From Torulaspora globosa (taxonomy: Eukaryota > Ascomycota > Saccharomycetes > Saccharomycetales > Saccharomycetaceae): a stretch of DNA of 64,000 bases. Shown piece after piece: positions 58,501 through 64,000 of this stretch. The position numbers were made by a program, and so were the translations under genes. The notes below the pieces were generated by a model that was given only the letters and a program-made list of their open reading frames with translations, was not told where the DNA came from and did no database searches. Position 1 is the stretch's first letter. Each line of letters opens with the position of its first letter. The DNA lies in assembly GCF_014133895.1 (NCBI RefSeq), contig NC_050728.1, positions 930,001 to 994,000 on the forward strand, in the 5' to 3' direction.

Positions 58501-61500
58501 CATGAGAATGGTGATACCATGAGATCCGCTATCAAGCAGGTTGCTTCTGCTAGATTTGGTGTTACTTCTTACTATTTATCCGATGCCGATGAGATTCAAA
58601 TTAAGATTGCTCAAGGTGCTAAACCTGGTGAAGGTGGTGAATTACCAGCTCACAAGGTCTCAAAGGATATTGCAAAGACTAGACACTCGACTCCGTACGT
58701 CGGTTTGATCTCTCCGCCCCCACATCATGATATTTATTCGATCGAAGATCTAAAACAACTTATCTACGATTTGAAATGCTCAAACCCAAGAGCTGGAATT
58801 TCCGTCAAATTAGTCTCCGAAGTCGGTGTAGGTATCGTGGCCTCAGGTGTAGCCAAAGCTAAGGCGGACCACATCTTAGTCTCAGGCCACGATGGTGGTA
58901 CTGGTGCTGCAAGATGGACTAGTATCAAGAATGCAGGTCTTCCATGGGAATTGGGTTTGGCTGAAACTCACCAAACTTTGGTGCTTAACGATCTGAGACG
59001 TAATGTTGTTGTTCAGACCGATGGTCAATTGAGAACAGGGTTCGACATTGCGGTGGCAGTTCTGCTAGGTGCTGAGTCTTTCACTTTAGCCACTGTTCCT
59101 TTGATTGCTATGGGATGTGTCATGTTGAGGAGATGTCACTTGAACTCATGTGCGGTTGGTATTGCAACGCAAGATCCATACTTAAGGAGTAAGTTTGAAG
59201 GCCAACCTGAACATGTTATTAATTTCTTTTACTATCTGATTCAAGATTTGAGAAAAATTATGGCTAAGTTGGGCTTCCGTAGTATCGATGAAATGATTGG
59301 CCATTCTGAGAAATTGAAAAAGAGGGAGAACGTCAACACAAAGTCAATCAACATTGATTTGTCTCCAATTTTGACTCCAGCTCATGTTATTCGTCCCGGG
59401 GTCGCTACTAGATTCCTCAAGAAACAGGACCACAAACTGCACACTCGTCTAGATAACAAATTGATTGATGAGGCTGAGGTTACCTTGGATCGTGGTTTGC
59501 CGGTGACTATTGATGCTGAAATCATCAATACCGACCGTGCATTAGGTTCAACGCTATCGTATAGAATTTCGAAGAGATTTGGCGAAAACGGCCTGCCTCA
59601 AGATACTGTTGTAGTGAACATCCGAGGTTCCGCAGGTCAATCTTTTGGTGCATTCCTAACCAAAGGTATTACTTTCATTTTGGATGGTGATGCTAATGAT
59701 TATGTCGGTAAAGGGTTGTCTGGTGGTATCCTTGTTATTAGACCGCCAAAGGACTCGAAATTCAAGAGTGATGAGAATGTTATCGTAGGTAATACCTGTT
59801 TCTACGGTGCGACATCTGGTACTGCCTTTATTTCTGGTAATGCTGGTGAGCGTTTCGCTGTTCGTAACTCAGGTGCAACTATTGTTGTCGAGAGAATTAA
59901 GGGTAACAATGCCTTTGAGTACATGACTGGTGGCAGAGCTGTTGTTTTATCTCAAATGGAATCTCTAAATGCCTTTTCTGGTGCAACAGGTGGTATTGCT
60001 TACTGTTTGACTTCTGACTATGATGATTTTGTTGGCAAGATCAACCGTGATACAATCGAGTTGGAGAGTTTGTCCGATCCTGTAGAAATTGCCTTTGTCA
60101 AGAATTTGATTTTAGAACACCACAATTACACCAGATCTGAATTAGCTGCAAAAATCTTGAACAACTTCAATCACTACTTGAAGAATTTCGTGAAGGTTAT
60201 TCCAACCGATTATAAAAAAGTTCTTTTGAAAGAAGCTTCTGATAAATTGAAGGAGAAAGAAAAGTTGAACAATGAATACCTCAAGAGATTTCAAAGAACA
60301 ACGAATAGCAGTGTCGATGCAACAAATGGCGAAGTTGATGCCATGGTTTCAGCTAAGAAGCAAAACGGCACTGTTTCCTTCAGATCTACTGTTGTAGAAC
60401 CTAAGGTCGTTGACCTGGAAGATTCGATGCCAGACGCTGAACAACATGAGAAAAAAGTTGAAAAACTGGAGAAGCTTGAAAAGAACCGCGGATTCATGAA
60501 ATACAAGGTTCGGTATGAGAGCAAGAGAAGCCCGGCCACCAGATCCAAAGACTGGAAGGAGTTCTCCAATAGTTTGAGTAAGAAGGATGCCAAGTATCAA
60601 ACAGCCAGATGTATGGAGTGTGGTACGCCTTTCTGCCAATCTGATACTGGGTGTCCCGTTTCTAACGTGATTCCAAAGTTCAATGATCTTGTTTTCAAGG
60701 ACCAATGGAAGTTAGCATACTACAAGTTGATCGAAACAAACAACTTCCCAGAGTTCACAGGAAGAGTCTGCCCAGCACCATGTGAAGGTGCCTGTACATT
60801 AGGCATCATCGAGGACCCTGTCGGTATCAAATCCATCGAAAGGCTAATCATTGATAATGCGTTCAAAGAGGGTTGGGTCAAGCCTTCACCACCTGAGACC
60901 CGTACTGGGCGCTCTGTTGCCATCATCGGCAGTGGTCCAGCCGGTTTAGCTTGCGCTGATCAATTGAACAAAGCTGGTCACCACGTCACTGTCTATGAAA
61001 GAGCCGATCGTTGCGGTGGTCTGTTGATGTATGGTATCCCCAACATGAAGTTGGACAAGTCCGTTGTGGAGCGCCGTGTTGAGCTATTGGCTGCCGAAGG
61101 CATTGAGTTCGTCACCAACACCGAAATCGGTAAAGACATTTCGGTCGAGACGTTGAAATCTCAGTTCGACGCCGTGGTCTACGCCATCGGTTCCACAATC
61201 CCAAGAGACTTGCCTATCAAAGGCCGTGAATTGAAGAATATCGACTTCGCTATGACTTTGCTGAAGAACAATACTGAAGCGTTTTTGCGTAAGGACATGG
61301 AAGCCATCCGCCAATCTATCGCGGGCAAGAAAGTTATTGTCATCGGTGGTGGTGATACCGGTAATGACTGTCTAGGTACTTCGGTGAGACACGGTGCCGC
61401 ATCCGTGCTCAACTTCGAGCTGCTACCTCAGCCACCCAAGCAGCGTGCTAAGGACAACCCATGGCCACAATGGCCTCGTGTCATGAGAGTCGACTACGGC

Positions 61501-61992
61501 CACGCCGAAGTCAAAGAACATTACGGTAGAGACCCAAGGGAGTACTGCATTCTCTCCAAGGAGTTCATCGGCAACGACCAGGGTGAGGTGACTGCCATTA
61601 AGACGGTCCGCGTCGAATGGAAGAAGTCGGAGAGCGGTGTCTGGCAGATGGTAGAAATCCCAGGCAGCGAAGAGACCTTCGAGGCAGACATCGTGCTACT
61701 GTCGATGGGTTTCATCGGACCAGAGCTCATCGACGACCCAAGCGTCGTCAAGACCAAGAGGGGGACCATCGGCACTCTGAACGATGCTTCGTACCGCGTC
61801 GACGGCGACAAAGTCTACGCCGCTGGTGACTGCAGAAGAGGCCAGTCGTTGATCGTGTGGGCCATCCAGGAGGGCAGAAAGTGTGCTACCTCCGTGGACG
61901 AAAACCTAATGGGCGACAGCAACCTGCCAGGCAGCGGTGGCATTGTGAGACGTGACTACAGACTGCTCGAAGAGCTTGCGGCCACTGTCTGA
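55591..61992 (+). CDS. GLT1: NAD(P)H-dependent glutamate synthase (GOGAT)
   Basis: Glt1 makes two glutamates from glutamine and 2-oxoglutarate using NADH. From ATG 55591 (MILKSDCFDPLQEAYEGG) it has 2,133 residues (S. cerevisiae about 2,145). A 51-residue propeptide precedes C52 in DACGVGFV, the nucleophile of the class II glutaminase domain (52 to about 470). The FMN/synthase domain follows, with the 3Fe-4S cysteines in CVMLRRCHLNSC near 1178-1190, then the beta-helix domain. A charged linker (about 1560-1640) leads to the NAD(P)H subunit with RCMECGTPFC, CPAPCEGACTLG, the FAD motif GSGPAGLACAD near 1780 and GGGDTGNDCLG. All key residues are present. Codon GC content is much higher at the ends than in the middle. 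Confidence 0.98.
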   Translation: MILKSDCFDPLQEAYEGGSPQDYSRNHSHKSWANVIPDRCGLYEPEYEKDACGVGFVANIKGEQSHKIVSDGRFLLCNMTHRGAVSSGGNGDGAGILVGIPHEFMQREFKADLGVEIPGRGEYAVGNVFFKKEQEHEALQRAKTVFEEMAGALELAVLGWREVPRDSSILGEVALSREPTILQPMVVSTREAFDEREFQTALYVLRKQVSERIGIENWFYACSLSNRTIVYKGQLTPAQVYNYYHDLTNAHFKSHMALVHSRFSTNTFPSWDRAQPLRWIAHNGEINTLRGNKNWMHAREGVLVSETFKDQLDQLYPIIEEGGSDSAALDNVLELLTINGVLSLPEAIMMMVPEAYHKDMDSNLKAWFDWAACLMEPWDGPALLNFTDGRYCGAMLDRNGLRPCRYYVTSDDRVICASEVGVIHIDNSIVIQKGKLKPGEMFLVDTGKAEIVDTKKLKLEFARRKDFKSWLSKVIKLDDLLVKNKKYIPAEFVSEVSSFKVQTDPRLLANGYTFEQVSLLLTPMAMTGKEALGSMGNDAPLACLNEDPVLVYDYFKQLFAQVTNPPIDPIREANVMSLECYVGPQGNLLEMHPSQCDRLLLKSPILHWNEFNALQHIEKVHPSWSISNIDITFEKSEGLLGYTATIERITQEASDAIDQGKKILIVSDRKLGPQRLAISSLVAVGAIHHHLIRNKQRSQVAIILETGEAKEVHHFCVLLGYGCDGIFPYLAMETLVRMNHEGLIRNNEDDDIKIDDKTLLENYKHAVDGGILKVMSKMGISTLASYKGAQIFEALGVDNSVIDVCFAGTASRIKGVTFEYLAQDAFSLHERGYPSRPIVKKSAGLPEAGDYHWRDGGFKHVNDPTAIASLQDSVRNKNEAAWDMYVKKEMEAIRDCTLRGLLELDFENSTEIPVEQVEPWTEIARRFATGAMSYGSISMEAHSTLAIAMNRLGAKSNCGEGGEDAERSLVHENGDTMRSAIKQVASARFGVTSYYLSDADEIQIKIAQGAKPGEGGELPAHKVSKDIAKTRHSTPYVGLISPPPHHDIYSIEDLKQLIYDLKCSNPRAGISVKLVSEVGVGIVASGVAKAKADHILVSGHDGGTGAARWTSIKNAGLPWELGLAETHQTLVLNDLRRNVVVQTDGQLRTGFDIAVAVLLGAESFTLATVPLIAMGCVMLRRCHLNSCAVGIATQDPYLRSKFEGQPEHVINFFYYLIQDLRKIMAKLGFRSIDEMIGHSEKLKKRENVNTKSINIDLSPILTPAHVIRPGVATRFLKKQDHKLHTRLDNKLIDEAEVTLDRGLPVTIDAEIINTDRALGSTLSYRISKRFGENGLPQDTVVVNIRGSAGQSFGAFLTKGITFILDGDANDYVGKGLSGGILVIRPPKDSKFKSDENVIVGNTCFYGATSGTAFISGNAGERFAVRNSGATIVVERIKGNNAFEYMTGGRAVVLSQMESLNAFSGATGGIAYCLTSDYDDFVGKINRDTIELESLSDPVEIAFVKNLILEHHNYTRSELAAKILNNFNHYLKNFVKVIPTDYKKVLLKEASDKLKEKEKLNNEYLKRFQRTTNSSVDATNGEVDAMVSAKKQNGTVSFRSTVVEPKVVDLEDSMPDAEQHEKKVEKLEKLEKNRGFMKYKVRYESKRSPATRSKDWKEFSNSLSKKDAKYQTARCMECGTPFCQSDTGCPVSNVIPKFNDLVFKDQWKLAYYKLIETNNFPEFTGRVCPAPCEGACTLGIIEDPVGIKSIERLIIDNAFKEGWVKPSPPETRTGRSVAIIGSGPAGLACADQLNKAGHHVTVYERADRCGGLLMYGIPNMKLDKSVVERRVELLAAEGIEFVTNTEIGKDISVETLKSQFDAVVYAIGSTIPRDLPIKGRELKNIDFAMTLLKNNTEAFLRKDMEAIRQSIAGKKVIVIGGGDTGNDCLGTSVRHGAASVLNFELLPQPPKQRAKDNPWPQWPRVMRVDYGHAEVKEHYGRDPREYCILSKEFIGNDQGEVTAIKTVRVEWKKSESGVWQMVEIPGSEETFEADIVLLSMGFIGPELIDDPSVVKTKRGTIGTLNDASYRVDGDKVYAAGDCRRGQSLIVWAIQEGRKCATSVDENLMGDSNLPGSGGIVRRDYRLLEELAATV

Positions 61993-62088
61993 GCCTCGAG
62001 AGTCGCCTCTCATTATTTATTATCGCTTATTTATTTATTTATGCCTGTGAAAGATGTGTGTTATACTGTACAACCGTGAGCACCATTA

Positions 62089-62616
62089 TCATGAGAACAG
62101 CTTCTTCAAAGACGACCAGACGCCCTGCTTCTGCTGCTTACCGGTTTTGTTCTTCCTGGCACCCGATCCGCTAGGCTTGGGCGATATTATGTTGCCGGCT
62201 CCGCCTCTGCCGACCGCTATAGCCATCGGTCTGTCGTCCAGACTGTTCCTTCTGGACCGGCCGTTCCGCACATGCGACTTGCCTGTCTCATGGCTGCCTG
62301 TCCCGCGGCTTATCACTCCTCCAGAGAGGGCCCTCTCGACCTCGCTCCCGGAGAACGGCCCTATGTAGTCTTCCTCTCTGCTTGGCTCGATCACATCCTC
62401 CTCCAACTCTCCGTCCACGTCCTGAGCCCTCCTGGTCAGCTTGGCGTCCACATTCCGCCTCATATTGCCGGCACCGCCGCGACCTGTGCTGAACACCGGC
62501 TGAAGAATATTCGGTGTCTGAGAGCCCTGCGGAATCAGCTTGGGAGACGCCTTAGAGCTCGAATTCTGAATGTTCCCGGCACCACCTCTCCCTGTAGAAA
62601 TCCTGTACGTAGCCAT
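62089..62616 (-). CDS. PAR32: Par32, regulator of ammonium transport
   Basis: Par32 is a rapamycin-responsive phosphoprotein that in S. cerevisiae inhibits the Mep1 and Mep3 ammonium transporters downstream of TORC1 and Npr1. Starting at ATG 62616 (MATYRISTGRGG) gives 175 residues, clearly shorter than the S. cerevisiae protein (about 295). Three copies of the family repeat are visible: STGRGGAGNI, STGRGGAGNM and VGRGGAGNI. The C-terminus is basic with KKLF. Between repeats it is polar and probably disordered. Convergent with GLT1, matching YDL173W beside YDL171C. Confidence 0.88.
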   Translation of the reverse strand: MATYRISTGRGGAGNIQNSSSKASPKLIPQGSQTPNILQPVFSTGRGGAGNMRRNVDAKLTRRAQDVDGELEEDVIEPSREEDYIGPFSGSEVERALSGGVISRGTGSHETGKSHVRNGRSRRNSLDDRPMAIAVGRGGAGNIISPKPSGSGARKNKTGKQQKQGVWSSLKKLFS

Positions 62617-63192
62617 ACTAGCCTGTTCGCCCTCGGATTGCTTTGGACCGTCCACCATACCGACCAAACTGCTTCAATATATATCTGAGCCTTGACCTAC
62701 GCCTGGCAAACCACGAATCCAGCCTCAACCGTCCTTGTAGTGCCGTTCCTTCACTAGCAATGCCGTCTGCACGCCACGATTTTTCTTTGACCGGTCATGC
62801 AGTCTAAAGCTACTAAGACATCCATATAAACGCCTATAAAGCGACAAGAAAGACAAGCTGAGCGAGCTCACGGCGCCAGATGGGACGGACGGTGCGTGGT
62901 GCGGGTCGACCAGCTTGTAACGGACGTAGAGATCTCCGTGGTGGCTCTTTTCGCCGGGCAGCGTCGCAGCACAGCGTCGCGGGCCTGGCACAGCATCGAG
63001 GGCAGCTAGAGCAGCTGCCAACGGCCTTCAATGGCTGCAAAAGCAGCTGAAAGCAGCTGAAGCTGGCCTTTATATAGTCGCTCGCGGGCGCTGTCACACT
63101 AGACGGCGGTGCAGCTATGACGTCGAAAAGTTTAACAACGATGGGCACTAGGAACTGGACACTAAACTGTACTGGAGAGGAGCCAGGAGACC
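62617..63192. other. PAR32-HCR1 divergent intergenic region
   Basis: A 576-bp GC-rich divergent region. It contains a TATATAT near 62674 on the PAR32 side, TATAAA-like elements near 62824 and 63070 on the HCR1 side, a 10-bp perfect palindrome TGACCGGTCA (62788-62797), and a 10-bp direct repeat AAGCAGCTGA at 63041-63060. Overlapping minus-strand open frames at 62725-63148 have no protein-like character. No gene is supported. Confidence 0.5.
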
Positions 63193-63993
63193 ATGTCTTG
63201 GGACGAGGATGTTATCGGCGGGTCTGCCGCCGCCGGCGGAGACGATAAGGTTTTGATGGAGTCGTGGGAGGACGGGCTCGCGGACGAGCCCGTGATGGAA
63301 TCGTGGGACGCAGAAGAAACGGTGGCACCGACGGTCGAGAAGGGCAACGGGAAGAAGGCCAATGGGAAGAAGGTCTCGGAGACCGACAAAAAACTGCTGG
63401 CGATCGACACGCTCGACGAAAAGACGCGAAAGGAGCTGATCAAGAAGGCGGAGCTGGAGTCGGACCTTAACAACGCAGCAGACCTGTTTGCAGGGCTTGG
63501 AGTCGCTGAGGAGCATCCAAGGGCCGCTGCGTTGCGGAAGCAGCAAGAAGAGGCGGCCGCCAGGGCCGCCTCTGCGATGACTCGCGACACACCGATCGAG
63601 AAGCATCCGCTGTTCCAAACAGCAGAGACCAAGACGGACTATCAGGAGCTGAGAAAGGCGCTGGCCACCGCGGTGGTGTCGATGCACGAGAAATCGTCGC
63701 TCAACTACGCGTCTTCGCTCGCGATCGACCTGATCCGAGACGTCGCCAAGCCCATGTCGATCGAGTCGATCAGACAGACCATCGCTACGCTCAACATCCT
63801 GATGAAGGACAAGGAGAGACAGGAGAGACAGGCAAGACTGGCACGGGTCAAGGGAGGCACCGCGCAGGGCGGTGCCGGCAAGAAGAAGGCCAAGGGTGCC
63901 AAGGCCAACCTCGGAGGCGCGTTCAAGAAGGACCAGCAGTTCGACATGGGAGAGGTCGAGTTCGACGACTTTGGCGACGACGACTTCATGTAG
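63193..63993 (+). CDS. HCR1: Hcr1 (eIF3j)
   Basis: Hcr1 is the eIF3-associated eIF3j protein, acting at the 40S decoding centre and in termination/recycling with Rli1. The 266-residue protein (S. cerevisiae about 265) begins [11 protein letters not shown], keeping the acidic SWD(E/D) motif that binds the Prt1 RRM, repeated here as MESWEDG and MESWDAEE. The helical middle with [20 protein letters not shown] and the C-terminal [21 protein letters not shown] are intact. GC content is high throughout. Complete; its stop is seven bases from the window end. Confidence 0.96.
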   Translation: MSWDEDVIGGSAAAGGDDKVLMESWEDGLADEPVMESWDAEETVAPTVEKGNGKKANGKKVSETDKKLLAIDTLDEKTRKELIKKAELESDLNNAADLFAGLGVAEEHPRAAALRKQQEEAAARAASAMTRDTPIEKHPLFQTAETKTDYQELRKALATAVVSMHEKSSLNYASSLAIDLIRDVAKPMSIESIRQTIATLNILMKDKERQERQARLARVKGGTAQGGAGKKKAKGAKANLGGAFKKDQQFDMGEVEFDDFGDDDFM

Positions 63994-64000
63994 ACCCGCT

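Overview
This window is nuclear DNA of a budding yeast (family Saccharomycetaceae). Introns have the yeast GTATGT / TACTAAC / TAG form, genes are mostly single-exon and tightly packed, and nearly every protein has a recognisable Saccharomyces cerevisiae counterpart. Gene order shows that the lineage never went through the whole-genome duplication. The genes interleave two S. cerevisiae blocks, chromosome IV left arm (LDB17 YDL146W through PAR32 YDL173W) and chromosome XII right arm (TUB4 YLR212C down to HCR1 YLR192C), with every gene in the expected relative orientation. CLB3/CLB4 and ENT1/ENT2, which are duplicate pairs in S. cerevisiae, are single here. High protein similarity to S. cerevisiae suggests the Torulaspora/Zygotorulaspora/Zygosaccharomyces side of the family, but I cannot name the species.

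Layout. 1-14.4 kb: gamma-tubulin TUB4 (5' end outside the window), LDB17 (endocytosis), ATG38 (autophagy, intron), RPN5 (proteasome lid), NOP14 (40S biogenesis), ATG9 (autophagy membrane protein), RPC53 (Pol III), SAS10 (SSU processome). 14.5-16.8 kb: a heavily broken MSH5. 17-30.3 kb: CLB3, CMR1, a small mitochondrial-type membrane protein (YDL157C), STE7 (mating MAPKK), DHH1, PNP1, SEC13, HRD3, MHF2. 30.4-35.9 kb: epsin, CDC9, a broken heme oxygenase HMX1, COX24. 36-42.3 kb: MSS51, CDC36, FAP7, NRP1, SFA1. 42.3-43.3 kb: a gene-free kilobase that may hold a third decayed gene. 43.3-53.2 kb: COQ9, YKE2, PBA1 (intron), NOP56, a UGX2-like gene, PWP1, NMT1, NCW2, UPS1. 53.3-64 kb: UGA3, GLT1, PAR32 (a nitrogen-metabolism trio) and HCR1.

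Most genes are housekeeping genes in convergent and divergent pairs. Ribosome-biogenesis promoters (NOP14, RPC53/SAS10, NOP56, PWP1) carry paired RRPE and PAC elements, and RPN5 has a perfect proteasome control element. The most unusual content is gene loss in progress. MSH5, the meiotic crossover MutS homologue, still has its start codon but is cut by about eight frameshifts and several stops, one of them at the Walker B glutamate. HMX1 still has tandem Aft-type iron-response sites and a TATA box in front of a reading frame broken at least four times. Neighbouring genes are intact, so poor sequence quality is an unlikely cause. I saw no tRNA, centromere, transposon, LTR or CRISPR-like array.
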